A stretch of DNA of 64,000 nt from Nitrososphaerota archaeon (lineage in GTDB: Archaea > Thermoproteota > Nitrososphaeria > Nitrososphaerales > Gagatemarchaeaceae): contig JAFLZV010000006.1 in NCBI GenBank assembly GCA_029785375.1, positions 1 to 64,000 on the forward strand, given 5' to 3'. Below, piece after piece: positions 17,641 to 27,299 of the stretch (position 1 is the stretch's first letter; each line of letters opens with the position of its first letter). The position numbers and the translations under genes were made by a program. Under the pieces are notes generated by a model. It was not told where the DNA came from. It searched no databases and was given only the letters and a program-made list of their open reading frames with translations.

Positions 17641-18066
17641 CTACTTTGGAAGGTACGGCTCGACGTACACCTGCATCTCCCCTCCGCAGTTCGTCTCTAC
17701 GTGTATCTCGTCGTCTCCCTTGGCGCTGAAAGCGCTACCCACAAACTTCTCCGTGTCCTCCAGGAAGACGGTCACAGTCTTCGGCTGGCCGCTCGCCAAA
17801 GTCTGCTTCGCGGTGGCGGCAAGCGCCGACTCAGGGCACACACCCCCCAGCGACCCATAAAGCACGTCCCCGTCCTTCGAGATGACGGTCTTGAACCCAG
17901 GCTTGCCCAGAGACGAACCCACGGTCTTCACTACGGTCGCCACCGCGAAGGGCTGGCCCTTCTCGACCAGGTCGGCTACGACCTTGGCAAACTCGAACTG
18001 CTTCAACTCGCGTCTTCGCGTCCGCGGACTATTTATTTTTCGCTGACCCGGGCGACGTCGTGTCAC
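17641..18066 (-). CDS. XdhC/CoxI-like maturation factor (N-terminal domain only)
   Basis: PFAVATVVKTVGSSLGKPGFKTVISKDGDVLYGSLGGVCPES XdhC_CoxI signature; no Rossmann domain. Confidence 0.8.
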   Translation of the reverse strand: MTRRRPGQRKINSPRTRRRELKQFEFAKVVADLVEKGQPFAVATVVKTVGSSLGKPGFKTVISKDGDVLYGSLGGVCPESALAATAKQTLASGQPKTVTVFLEDTEKFVGSAFSAKGDDEIHVETNCGGEMQVYVEPYLPK

Positions 18067-18130
18067 GCCGTCCCTGTCTGGGCGGGCCGCCGCAGGAACG
18101 CAGAAGTAGTGCGCCGGGTCTCGGCCTTCG

Positions 18131-18727
18131 TTGCTCAGCGGCTTGATCCTTGCCGCCGGCCTGTCGAGGAGGATGGGCCGGCCGAAGCAGCAGATACTTC
18201 TTCGAGGGCGGCCGATGCTGGACTACGCCGTCAGCGCGTTCCTAGCCTCCAGGGTGGAGGAAGTACTGGTGGTGGTAAGGCCTGGCGCCCGGTGGCGGAG
18301 CCCCGCAGGGGCGAGGGTGGTGGTGAACTCCCATCCGTCGGCGGGGATGAGCTCGTCGCTGAGGGTCGGGCTGAGGAGCCTGGACCCCAGGTCCGGGGGG
18401 GTCCTGGTAGGTCTGGGGGACAAGCCGGCCCTGCATGCATCCACCATCGACGCCCTGATCCTTGCCCGTACCGAGTCACACGCTTCCATCGTGGTGCCGA
18501 CCTTTCGCGGGGTCAGGGGGAACCCTGTCCTGTTCGACAGCGCTCTCTTCCCCCGACTGCTCAGGCTCAGAGGAGACCAGGGGGCGAAGGCGTTCTTACA
18601 GAGGAACGCAGCAATGGTCCTGGAGGTGGCTGTGGACGACCCGGGGGTGACCCTCGACGTGAACGTCCAGGCAGACGTCAGGAAGATGAGCCGGCTCCTG
18701 GCCCGGCTCCCCTTACGCCGAGTATGA
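18131..18727 (+). CDS. MocA-like molybdenum cofactor nucleotidyltransferase
   Basis: GLILAAGLSRRMGRPKQ; VGLGDKPALHASTIDALI. Confidence 0.85.
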   Translation: MLSGLILAAGLSRRMGRPKQQILLRGRPMLDYAVSAFLASRVEEVLVVVRPGARWRSPAGARVVVNSHPSAGMSSSLRVGLRSLDPRSGGVLVGLGDKPALHASTIDALILARTESHASIVVPTFRGVRGNPVLFDSALFPRLLRLRGDQGAKAFLQRNAAMVLEVAVDDPGVTLDVNVQADVRKMSRLLARLPLRRV

Positions 18728-19960
18728 GATGCCTGGGATGAGCATCGCCTCCACTTCCTGGCCCGCCTCCATCGAACGGACCTCCTCGGGCACCACGGTG
18801 ACCGCCGTAGACCTGACCAGCAGCGACATCGACTCCGTCTCGGCCGAGAGAGGTTCCGCCTTCAGCCCACCCTCTCCCTCGGTCAGGTTCAAGTAGACCA
18901 CCTTCGTGAAGTCTGAGAACTTCCGCCTCGCCTCCCAGCGCCTCGTCAATCTAGCTCTCGCCTTGATGGTCTCGTCTCCCACCATAGAGAGCTTCTGGAT
19001 GACCGGCAGAGCGAAGAGGATGAAAGCGTTGAGGGCGCCCTGGATGGGTCCCGGCATCATCACAACCGGCTTCCTCCTCACGACCGCCACTCCGGTGACC
19101 CTCCCACGGTCCATCTTGATCCCATGATACAGCGCGCTCGGTTTCAGGCGCCTCACCACGTCGTCCACAAGATCGAACGGGCCCATGGACGTACCCCCGG
19201 TGGTCAGCACTAGGTCTGCCGAAGACACCCCCTTCCTGAGCTTCTCCAGTATCTCTTCCCTCTTGTCGCGCGCTATACCTAGGTCAATCACTTCGCACCC
19301 TGCTGCTTTGGCAACCATGGCGAAGAAGGGGCCGTGGCTGTTCCGCGTCTTTCTGCCCTCGAGGTCAGAGTCGGTGAGCTCGCTCCCTGTTGCCAGTATG
19401 GCAACCCTGGGCCTCTGATAGACCTCGATCTTCCTGATCCCGAGCGTGATGGCGAGGCCGACGTCCTGGGCCCTCAGCCGAGACCCTCTCCGTACCACTG
19501 TGCTCCCCTTCTGCACGTCCGCGCCGGTCGCGAAGCAGTGACTCCCCCGCTCTGCCGGGCGCGTGACTTCGAGGATGTCCCCTCTCACCGAGACCTCTTC
19601 CACCGGGACCACGGCATCCGTACCGTCCGGGGTGAATGAACCGGTGGCCACCCTCGCGGTTTCGCCGGGCCTGATCTTCGCTTTGGGCTGCTCCCCCAGA
19701 GCCACGTCATCAACCACCTTCAGAACGGCAGGGCTGGCCTGCGAGGCTCGTGTGGTGTCTGCGCTCCTGAGGGCAAAGCCGTCCATCCGAGAGATGGTGG
19801 AGGGAGGGACGTCGGACGGGGACCTCACGTCCTCGGCGCTGACCCTGCCGTAGGCTTCGCGCGCCCTCACCACATCAGTGCGCCTCGCGCCGGTCGTCAG
19901 CGCGAGGACGTCCTCGAGGGCCTGGCTGACATGGACGTAATCGGAGACAGGGGCCACCAA
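18713..19960 (-). CDS. moeA: Molybdopterin molybdenumtransferase MoeA
   Basis: RMDGFALRSADT; LTTGGTSMGPFDLV; VMMPGPIQGALNAF. Confidence 0.93.
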   Translation of the reverse strand: MVAPVSDYVHVSQALEDVLALTTGARRTDVVRAREAYGRVSAEDVRSPSDVPPSTISRMDGFALRSADTTRASQASPAVLKVVDDVALGEQPKAKIRPGETARVATGSFTPDGTDAVVPVEEVSVRGDILEVTRPAERGSHCFATGADVQKGSTVVRRGSRLRAQDVGLAITLGIRKIEVYQRPRVAILATGSELTDSDLEGRKTRNSHGPFFAMVAKAAGCEVIDLGIARDKREEILEKLRKGVSSADLVLTTGGTSMGPFDLVDDVVRRLKPSALYHGIKMDRGRVTGVAVVRRKPVVMMPGPIQGALNAFILFALPVIQKLSMVGDETIKARARLTRRWEARRKFSDFTKVVYLNLTEGEGGLKAEPLSAETESMSLLVRSTAVTVVPEEVRSMEAGQEVEAMLIPGISYSA

Positions 19961-20083
19961 GGGAGCTTTCAGCCAGAAGCCTCTTTGGCGCGTCTTTAAC
20001 CTTCGTGGAAGCCGTGCCTTGCAGTCAGCCCTGCCGCGCCCCGCTTACTGCTATAGTAGCGCCGACCCGGTGGCCACCCGACT

Positions 20084-20845
20084 CTAGCTCCGCAGGCGGA
20101 GGACGACCTTGTCCGAGCCGTCATCCTGCGGCGCTACCGTGACATCGAACTCCTTCCCGAAGAGGTCTGAAAGCATCTCCGCGGTCGTGACAGTCTTGAG
20201 CCTCCCACGCAGCACGGTGTTTTCGTTGACGAAGACCGGCTCAAGAAACTCGTCTATCGCCTCCCCGCCGTCAACCAGCAGCCACACCTCTGATGGGTTC
20301 AGCTCCTTCGCAATCTCCATGTAGCGCTCTCTGTCGGAACCAGTCATGGTCCCGGCAGTCTTCGTGTAGACGCTCTTGCCCGGGAGGCGCAGGACATGGT
20401 CGAACTCAGCCTTCTCGCGCTTTCCGGGGGGCGCACCGAGCTTCGCGCTGCCGGCTCCTTCGGCCAGGAATCTTCTGATGAGATACTGTTCCAGGCTGCT
20501 GTCCATGTCTTCTTTCCGCATCACCAGCGAGACCGTGCGCGGGCCTTCCACGTTGAGCTGGAGCCTCTCGAGCCACGGGAGCATCGGATAGAGGTCGCTC
20601 ATCTTCTTGGTCGTCTCATCCGCCTGCTTGTTGTACCTGTCCAAGGCCGAAGTGAGGAGCTTGGTGGGCGACGAGAAGAGGCCAAACCCTATGGCCGAGA
20701 CCGCAAGGTGAGGCAGGAACTTGACGAACATCTTCCTCCTGGACTCATCGACGTCTTCCTCCTCGGTCACAGTGGTCTTCGCAGGGGCAGGGCCGTATAA
20801 GGTAGTCGGGGTCCACGTTCGTTCCGACGCCCTCTCATGGCTCAA
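20084..20845 (-). CDS. Hypothetical protein, possible Tat substrate
   Basis: ESRRKMFVKFLPHLAVSAIGFGLF resembles a twin-arginine signal; no family recognised; co-directional with tatA-tatC. Confidence 0.5.
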   Translation of the reverse strand: MSHERASERTWTPTTLYGPAPAKTTVTEEEDVDESRRKMFVKFLPHLAVSAIGFGLFSSPTKLLTSALDRYNKQADETTKKMSDLYPMLPWLERLQLNVEGPRTVSLVMRKEDMDSSLEQYLIRRFLAEGAGSAKLGAPPGKREKAEFDHVLRLPGKSVYTKTAGTMTGSDRERYMEIAKELNPSEVWLLVDGGEAIDEFLEPVFVNENTVLRGRLKTVTTAEMLSDLFGKEFDVTVAPQDDGSDKVVLRLRS

Positions 20846-20900
20846 GGTCGCGTGCAGGGACCGCGGCGGGCCTGCCCGCGCGAACCGATACGGCCCCTCG

Positions 20901-21746
20901 CTAGTCCTGGTCTTCCGGCGCTTTTGGCTTCATCTTCCGCAGCGCCAGGGTCCTGGACATTATGGCGCCGCCGAAGTAGAGCGCTGTGAGAGTCAGCCCG
21001 ATCGTGGTCTCTATGATTCCTCCTGTCGCCCCTGGGGAGATGAGCATGGCCATGATGAACGAGCCCACTATGGCGTACCTCCAGTTTCTCAGCCAGGTGT
21101 CATAGGACACCAATCCGACGTAGCTGACCGCTATCATGATTATCGGAATCTCGAAGGACAGCCCCAGGGCGATTATGTACGCAATCACAGTGGACACAAA
21201 GGTGCCGACGCCCAGGGTGGGCTCGACGCCGGTGGACAGCGTGAAAATGTACAGGAACTTGAATATCACGGGTAACACGATCTTGTAGGCGAACAAGCCG
21301 CCTGCCATGAAGAGCAGGGATGCGGGGATCAGGATCAGCTGTAGCAGCCGCTTCTCCCTTTGTTTGAGCGCAGGTCCAAGAAACGAGGCGGTCTCATAGA
21401 ACCAGACCGGCGACGAGAAGATCGCCGCGAGTGCCATCGAAGTGTAGAGGATTGCGACGAAGGTGTCGAAGGCGCTCAGATTGATCAGAAGCATATGCGG
21501 GGGGAGCAGCTGTTGCCTGGCGTAATTGAAGAACTCAGTAGCGAAGCTCTGGAACAGATCTGGATACGGATAGAATATACCGAACGATCCGACGTCGACC
21601 CACACCGGCTTGAAGATGAAGAAGAGTATGAAGAACACGAAAAACGCCGCCAGCGAGATGAGAAACCTATGGATGAGCTCGGCTATGTGCCCAAGAATCG
21701 GCAGCTCATTCTGACTCACTTCAGCCGTCCCGATAGACAACCTCAT
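20901..21746 (-). CDS. tatC: Sec-independent translocase TatC
   Basis: HIAELIHRFLISL...; multi-pass TatC pattern including FYETASFLGPALKQREKRLL. Confidence 0.92.
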   Translation of the reverse strand: MRLSIGTAEVSQNELPILGHIAELIHRFLISLAAFFVFFILFFIFKPVWVDVGSFGIFYPYPDLFQSFATEFFNYARQQLLPPHMLLINLSAFDTFVAILYTSMALAAIFSSPVWFYETASFLGPALKQREKRLLQLILIPASLLFMAGGLFAYKIVLPVIFKFLYIFTLSTGVEPTLGVGTFVSTVIAYIIALGLSFEIPIIMIAVSYVGLVSYDTWLRNWRYAIVGSFIMAMLISPGATGGIIETTIGLTLTALYFGGAIMSRTLALRKMKPKAPEDQD

Positions 21747-21807
21747 CCGCTTTCGAGCACACCGGGAGATGGCCCTTAATTCCGTTTTCTAAAGGCTGTC
21801 TGTGCCG

Positions 21808-22137
21808 CTAAGCGCCCGCTTTCTCTTTGAGTTCCTTCAGTTCTTCTTCGAGCTGCGATATGCGTCTGCGGTCATACTCAGTGTCCTCGTTAACCTGTTT
21901 GTGTGCCTGTGGGGTCGCATCCTTCACAGACTGCTGGGACATGTTCTTGGCAGGTGCTGTAATGTCGGTCGAAGCCCGAATATCCGCAACTTCCTTCTCT
22001 ATCTCTGCCTGGCCCTTCCTGAATTCGCCCATGGCTTTGCCCATGGAACGAGCCAACTCGGGAATCTTCTTTGCACCGCCAAAGAGAACGATAACTACGA
22101 CAGCCAGTATTGCCCAATCGGTTATATTTCCGATCAT
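21808..22137 (-). CDS. tatA: Twin-arginine translocase subunit TatA
   Basis: WAILAVVVIVLFGGAKKIPELARSMGKAMGEFRKG. Confidence 0.92.
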   Translation of the reverse strand: MIGNITDWAILAVVVIVLFGGAKKIPELARSMGKAMGEFRKGQAEIEKEVADIRASTDITAPAKNMSQQSVKDATPQAHKQVNEDTEYDRRRISQLEEELKELKEKAGA

Positions 22138-22192
22138 TTTCGGCCTTTGATGGACAGAAGAAGTCGGTCCTATTTAACCATCGCGGGAGCGG

Positions 22193-22304
22193 AGCGTTGT
22201 TGAATAACTCCGAACCAGGCCAGATTTATGTCAAGTCGCACAGGAGTGGCTCGCCAGACAACCAGGTAGAATTATCATAGACACAGTAGTTATTCAACAA
22301 GCCT
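22193..22304. mobile_element. MITE-like non-coding element: 13-bp perfect TIRs and putative 8-bp target duplication
   Basis: TTGTTGAATAACT (22197-22209) and AGTTATTCAACAA (22288-22300); GGGAGCGG at 22185-22192 and 22305-22312. Confidence 0.6.
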
Positions 22305-22386
22305 GGGAGCGGTCGTGTGCAGGACCGAAACTCAGATGCTCTCAAGCGAGAACCGGCTTCCGAATCTATGGACGGGCGGGGGCGTT

Positions 22387-23013
22387 CTACCGCTTCCTGG
22401 ATCGTCTTCTGCTCTCGGTCCCGCCTCTTGCCTCATTCCTCGCCCTGGGCGGAGAAAGCGCCTTCGCTACCATGACCTCGGTCGCCTTTACTACCGCCTT
22501 CACCACGTCTCCTTCGCTTAGGCCAAGGTCCTCCACGGCATCCCTGGAGATTATCGACGTCAGGCGAACCGGTGAGACCGACGACATCCTCACCAGGCAG
22601 GTTACCTCCCCTCCTTCAATCTTGGTTACTTTTGCGTCGAAGGCGTTCCTTGCGCTGAGCTTGTAGCGTACGTTCCCTGCGGCTTCTCTGTCGTCCAGGG
22701 CGTAGGACAGATAGTCTTTGACCCTCTTGTACTCCCTCAGCAGCGCCTGGCCATCCTTCGTCAGCCGTGAGCTGCCGCCTTCCGGACCTCCGGTGCTGGA
22801 CTCGAGAATCTTCTTCCTCGACCTCGCTTCGATTCTTCTTATCCTGTCCCAGGCGTTCCTGTAGGAGATCTCGACTTCGCGGGCCGCTCCGGTCAAGGAG
22901 CTCTTCTCGGCCAATGCCTGAAGGAGCATGGCGTCGGTCTCGTCCAGTATCGTCTCCTGGTCGCTCTGGAGGGACAGGTGCGGGACCGGCTCAACCCCGG
23001 TGTGGCGCGACAC
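22387..23013 (-). CDS. ModE-like molybdate-responsive regulator (wHTH plus TOBE)
   Basis: REVEISYRNAWDRIRRIEARSRKKILESSTGGPEGGSSRLTKDG; TOBE-like SARNAFDAKVTKIEGGEVTCLVRM. Confidence 0.85.
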   Translation of the reverse strand: MSRHTGVEPVPHLSLQSDQETILDETDAMLLQALAEKSSLTGAAREVEISYRNAWDRIRRIEARSRKKILESSTGGPEGGSSRLTKDGQALLREYKRVKDYLSYALDDREAAGNVRYKLSARNAFDAKVTKIEGGEVTCLVRMSSVSPVRLTSIISRDAVEDLGLSEGDVVKAVVKATEVMVAKALSPPRARNEARGGTESRRRSRKR

Positions 23014-23094
23014 GGGACGGTCGACCCTGCTGCTTAACTTAAGTCTTGGCTTCGAAACCTATTTAACCCGTTATGCAGATGCCTGCATAACACC

Positions 23095-24129
23095 TTGTCC
23101 AAGGTCGAGAGGAGGCGCCACCCCACTGTGGTCGCCTTGCTGGTGGTTGTGCTCGTAGCGGTGGGGGTGGTGGCGTACACATACTACGAGAACTCGAAGA
23201 GCCAGTCACCGTTGCTGTCTTATTCTGCAGACGCCTATGCTGCAGAGACCACAGGTCTCCTGAACTCGTTCTCGAAGAGCACTGGAATCCCTGTGGCACC
23301 TGTAAAGTCAGGGGGCTCGTTCGCCGACGCCAGCCAGATCGCGTCAGGAACCCCAGACGACATCTTCGTCTCTGTCGCCCTGGCTGCCACGGGACCCGAG
23401 TACCTCAAGAGCGAGTCGCCGGGCTGGGCAGTGGGCTTCGTCTCCGACCAGCTCGTCCTGGCTTATTCCAACTCCTCCACGTCGAACGTGGTCTCGGAGG
23501 GCGTGAATGCGGCCCGGACCAATACCACTTCGGACTGGAATGCGTTCTTCACCTCGCTCGTCTCCGGAGATGTGAAGGTAGGGATCGCCGACCCGGTTTC
23601 TGATCCTGCGGGACTCAGAGGTTGGCTCGCCCTGGAGGCTGCCGGCTACCTCTACTCTGGAGGGAACACAAACGCGTACGCTTCCGCCTTGACCAAGGCG
23701 GGGGGGAACGTCTCTGGGACATCCGCAGCCGCCCTTGTCGCCCCGCTCCAGTCTGGGCAGATACAGTTCCTCTTCATCTACAAGTCCGCAGCCATCGCGG
23801 ACCATCTTGGGTACGTCCAGCTGGAACCCCAGGTCAGCTTCGGGAATCCGTCGCTGGCAGCGTTCTACTCGAAGTTCTCTTTCCACGACTCCGCCGGGAC
23901 CACTGTCGGTTCGGCCATAGTGCTCAGCATCACCGTCCCGCTGGACAGCTCGCAACAGGCATCGGCCCTCAAATTCGTCCGTTACGTAGTGACGAACGCA
24001 CAAAGCCTCTCGTCCTACGGGCTGGTTCCGCTGGTCCCTGCCCAGCTTTACAGCAACGTTACCCCGCCTGGCCCCATCACCCAGATGGTCTCACAAGGAC
24101 TCTTGAAGGACTCCGGTCCGCTGCCTTAG
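23095..24129 (+). CDS. Molybdate/tungstate ABC transporter substrate-binding protein (ModA/WtpA-like)
   Basis: N-terminal TM/signal; LLSYSADAYAAETTGLLNSFSKSTGIPVAPVKSGGSFADASQI; next to modB/modC-like genes. Confidence 0.82.
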   Translation: MSKVERRRHPTVVALLVVVLVAVGVVAYTYYENSKSQSPLLSYSADAYAAETTGLLNSFSKSTGIPVAPVKSGGSFADASQIASGTPDDIFVSVALAATGPEYLKSESPGWAVGFVSDQLVLAYSNSSTSNVVSEGVNAARTNTTSDWNAFFTSLVSGDVKVGIADPVSDPAGLRGWLALEAAGYLYSGGNTNAYASALTKAGGNVSGTSAAALVAPLQSGQIQFLFIYKSAAIADHLGYVQLEPQVSFGNPSLAAFYSKFSFHDSAGTTVGSAIVLSITVPLDSSQQASALKFVRYVVTNAQSLSSYGLVPLVPAQLYSNVTPPGPITQMVSQGLLKDSGPLP

Positions 24130-24142
24130 TCTGGGTCTGCGC

Positions 24143-24925
24143 ATGAACTGGCTCAGGGCTATGTCCTTCGCCGTCGTCTTCCTCCTCCTGGTCCCTATCC
24201 TGGTCTTGCTCTACTATGGGCTGGGGCCGCTCCGCTCGCCCGCAGGCTTCGCCCCGCTCATCTTCCGCTCCATAGAGCTCTCCGTCGTCTCGTCCGCAGT
24301 GGCGGCGCTGATAGACTTCGGGCTCTTCACCCCCCTCGCCTATCACTTGGCGAGGTCTGGCGACACGTTCCTGGAGGCACTGGTGGACATACCGGTAGGG
24401 GTCCCCCACCCGATCATAGGGGTAGCGCTACTCATCCTGGACAGCCCGCTGACCCCCACCGGCCAGTTCCTGCTGCACCTGGGGGTCAACTTCTTCGACA
24501 CCATCCTGGGACTCGTCATAGCCTTAGTCATCATGTCGGCGCCCATCTACGTGAAGTCCATACAGCCATACTTCGAGTCCAAGGACATCTCAGCCGAGCA
24601 GTTCGCCATGGGGATGGGCGCATCGAGGCTCCGGACGCTGGTTTCTGTAGTCCTGCCAGACTCAGCCGCGGGAGTGACAAGCGCCTCCTTGGTGGCGATG
24701 AGCAGGGCGCTGGGGGAGTTCGGCTCGATCTCGATAATCGCGTTTTACGTGCTGCAACATCCATTCTACGGCGTGAGTCCTGCTTCGGTCACGGTCTTCC
24801 AGCTCTTCAATGGGGCCGTACCCGGAGGCTTGGACGCGGCTGTGACCGCGTCGGCGATGATGATCCTGGTCTCACTGCCGGTCGCCGTCGCAGGGCACTT
24901 CTTCGGCAGGAGGGGCCGCAGCTGA
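24143..24925 (+). CDS. Molybdate/tungstate ABC transporter permease (ModB/WtpB-like)
   Basis: Multi-pass; permease loop ASLVAMSRALGEFGSISIIAF (EAA-type motif). Confidence 0.88.
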   Translation: MNWLRAMSFAVVFLLLVPILVLLYYGLGPLRSPAGFAPLIFRSIELSVVSSAVAALIDFGLFTPLAYHLARSGDTFLEALVDIPVGVPHPIIGVALLILDSPLTPTGQFLLHLGVNFFDTILGLVIALVIMSAPIYVKSIQPYFESKDISAEQFAMGMGASRLRTLVSVVLPDSAAGVTSASLVAMSRALGEFGSISIIAFYVLQHPFYGVSPASVTVFQLFNGAVPGGLDAAVTASAMMILVSLPVAVAGHFFGRRGRS

Positions 24926-24936
24926 TAGAGGCAAAC

Positions 24937-25524
24937 GTGAAGGCGAGGCTGGGTGAATTCCATCTGTCGGCCGACATCCGGTGCAGCGGGACCACGTGCC
25001 TGGCGGGGAAGAACGGGTCGGGGAAGACCTCTCTGTTGAATGCCCTGGCAGGACTTATCCCATCCGAGGGCACAGTCAGGGTGGACGGGAAAGACATCTC
25101 CAGGCTCCCAGTGGAACAAAAGGGAATAGTGATGGTGACGCCGTCGTCGTGCATTCCTCACCTCGACGTCGAAGCCCACCTCAGATGGGGGGCGAAGCTC
25201 AAGGGCAAGGTCCCGCCTCAGGAGGAGATTGCTAAGGTGAAGTCAGAGCTGGGCATAGACTTCACGGGACCAGTCAGGAGCCTCAGCCTCGGAATGAGAG
25301 GTCGGGTGTCACTTGCCACCGCCTTCTTCTCGGCACCCAAGGTCATCCTTGTGGATGAAGTCTTCTCCCTCCTCCACGACAAAGATGGGTTCGTCACTTC
25401 CTACAGAACGCTAGCATCGGGTGCCGGCATCGACTTGATCTTCACCAGCCAGAACGAAGAGGACGGACGGCTCGCAGAGCAGACCTACGTAATGCACGAC
25501 GGGACTGCGACATACCGCTCCTGA
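24937..25524 (+). CDS. Molybdate/tungstate ABC transporter ATPase (ModC-like, no TOBE domain)
   Basis: GKNGSGKTSLLNALAG Walker A; SLGMRGRVSLATAFFSAPKVILVDEVF. Confidence 0.85.
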   Translation: MKARLGEFHLSADIRCSGTTCLAGKNGSGKTSLLNALAGLIPSEGTVRVDGKDISRLPVEQKGIVMVTPSSCIPHLDVEAHLRWGAKLKGKVPPQEEIAKVKSELGIDFTGPVRSLSLGMRGRVSLATAFFSAPKVILVDEVFSLLHDKDGFVTSYRTLASGAGIDLIFTSQNEEDGRLAEQTYVMHDGTATYRS

Positions 25525-25625
25525 AGTGTCCGCAGGTTAGTCCCAGGGACGGTCGATGCTACGGCCATGTCCCACCATGGCCGTCGAGCTCCAACTCGGC
25601 CTTCCGAACTACTTAACTCGCGGCT

Positions 25626-26069
25626 TTACCTCGCTCTCTTCACTTTCTTTACGACCCTGATCGACTCGATGGCGGTCCCGGGGTACTGGCCATCGGCATC
25701 CTTCTCGTAGGCTTTCGTCACGTCCCATATGTTGAGCAGGGCGGCCGACACGGCTGTCAGCGCCTCCATCTCGACGCCTGTCTTTTCGTGGGTTGCCACC
25801 TTCACAGTCACCTCCACCCAGCCGTCCCCGAGCCTGACCCTAGGCTGGACCTCCTCTATCTTCAGCGGGTGGCAGAGCGCCACCAGCTCAGGGGTCCTCT
25901 TGGACCCGGAGATCGCTGCCACCTCGGCCAGAGAGACGGCATCCCCCTTCTCCAGCTTCCTCTTCTTGATCAGCTCGATGGTGGACCGTTTGAGCTTGAT
26001 CCGTCCCGCGGCGACCGCCTCCCGGTACACTACAGGCTTCTCTGATATGTCGACCTGATGGAAGGGCAC
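25626..26069 (-). CDS. moaC: Cyclic pyranopterin monophosphate synthase MoaC
   Basis: FHQVDISEKPVVYREAVAAGRI; LVALCHPLKI; GVEMEALTAVSAALLNIWD. Confidence 0.95.
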   Translation of the reverse strand: MPFHQVDISEKPVVYREAVAAGRIKLKRSTIELIKKRKLEKGDAVSLAEVAAISGSKRTPELVALCHPLKIEEVQPRVRLGDGWVEVTVKVATHEKTGVEMEALTAVSAALLNIWDVTKAYEKDADGQYPGTAIESIRVVKKVKRAR

Positions 26070-26222
26070 GTCATTTCAGCCTGCGGCCGCCAGTTATAGC
26101 TTCTCCCTGGGTTCGCCGTGTCTTCCAGGGTCTCTGCCGCCCAGGCCGTCTCGGTCAGGCTGACCGGAAACGGCGAGGGGGTTCAAAAGCGCCTCTCCGG
26201 ACCCCTCCGAAGGCCACAGTCG

Positions 26223-27299
26223 ATGCAATACTTCGTCATACTCACCAAGGAGTGTAACCTCTTCTGCGCCTACTGCGGGGGCGGGAGCGACACCCCGCCC
26301 AAGGAGATCCAGTATAGCCTCGAGGAGCTCCAGTCCTTCCTCTCCAAGGACCCTGATCCGATTCTGGAATTCTACGGCGGCGAGCCGCTGCTCCGCATGG
26401 CGGTCATGAAGAAGATTGTCAACGGCACCAGGGGGCGCTTCGCGCTCCAGACCAACGGGACATTCCTCGACAGGGTGGAGCCGCGGCTGCTCCGGAAGCT
26501 CCAAACCATATTGGTCTCCATCGACGGGACCGAATCGGTCACGGACAGGGAACGGGGCAAAGGAGTGTACCAACGGGCCATGCGGAACGTTGCTGCAGTC
26601 AGGGAGACGGGTTACCGCGGCGACGTGGTGGCCAGGATGACGGTCGTCCAGGGCTCTGACATCTTCGAGAGCGTCACCCACCTGCTGGGCGCCGGGCTCT
26701 TCGACCATGTGCACTGGCAGCTCAGCTTCAGCATGTTCTGGAGGTCAGACGTGACGGAGCCGGGCCTCCAGGAGTGGCTCTCCAGATACAACGCCGGGGT
26801 ATCTTCGCTCGTCGCCTGGTGGGTGGACGAGATGGAGCGGACGGGCGTGGTCCCGGGTATCGTCCCGTTCATAGGAATCACTCGCTCTTTGCTCTCAGGA
26901 ACGAAGGCAGGGCTCAGATGCGGCTCCGGGGACGACTTCTACGCCATAATGCCAGACGGCAGGATCTCGGCCTGCCCGGTATCGGTGGACTTCGATTTCT
27001 CCGTGGTCGGGTCGCTGCGGACCCATACACCAGAGTCCCTCCCGAAGGTGAAAGTCGGGGAACCCTGCACCTCCTGCGACATATTCGGCATCTGCGGCGG
27101 CAGGTGCCTCTTCGTCAATCAGTCACAGGGTCTGCTCCGGGACGGAGCATATGCTGAAATCTGCGGGACTGTGAAGCACCTGGTGTCTGAGCTTCAGAGG
27201 GCGCTCCCGCGCGTCCGGGCACTGGTCGACGGCGGTCGGATCAGGGGGGATGATTTCCTCTACCCCGAATTCAACAACGGCTGCGAGATAATTCCCTAG
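26223..27299 (+). CDS. Radical SAM protein with C-terminal SPASM-like Cys cluster
   Basis: LTKECNLFCAYCGGG; FYGGEPLL; CTSCDIFGICGGRC. Confidence 0.85.
   Translation: MQYFVILTKECNLFCAYCGGGSDTPPKEIQYSLEELQSFLSKDPDPILEFYGGEPLLRMAVMKKIVNGTRGRFALQTNGTFLDRVEPRLLRKLQTILVSIDGTESVTDRERGKGVYQRAMRNVAAVRETGYRGDVVARMTVVQGSDIFESVTHLLGAGLFDHVHWQLSFSMFWRSDVTEPGLQEWLSRYNAGVSSLVAWWVDEMERTGVVPGIVPFIGITRSLLSGTKAGLRCGSGDDFYAIMPDGRISACPVSVDFDFSVVGSLRTHTPESLPKVKVGEPCTSCDIFGICGGRCLFVNQSQGLLRDGAYAEICGTVKHLVSELQRALPRVRALVDGGRIRGDDFLYPEFNNGCEIIP

Noticed and set aside
17701-18741. 346-aa plus-strand ORF
   Set aside because: Overlaps XdhC (minus strand) and MocA (another frame); composition is a shadow reading.
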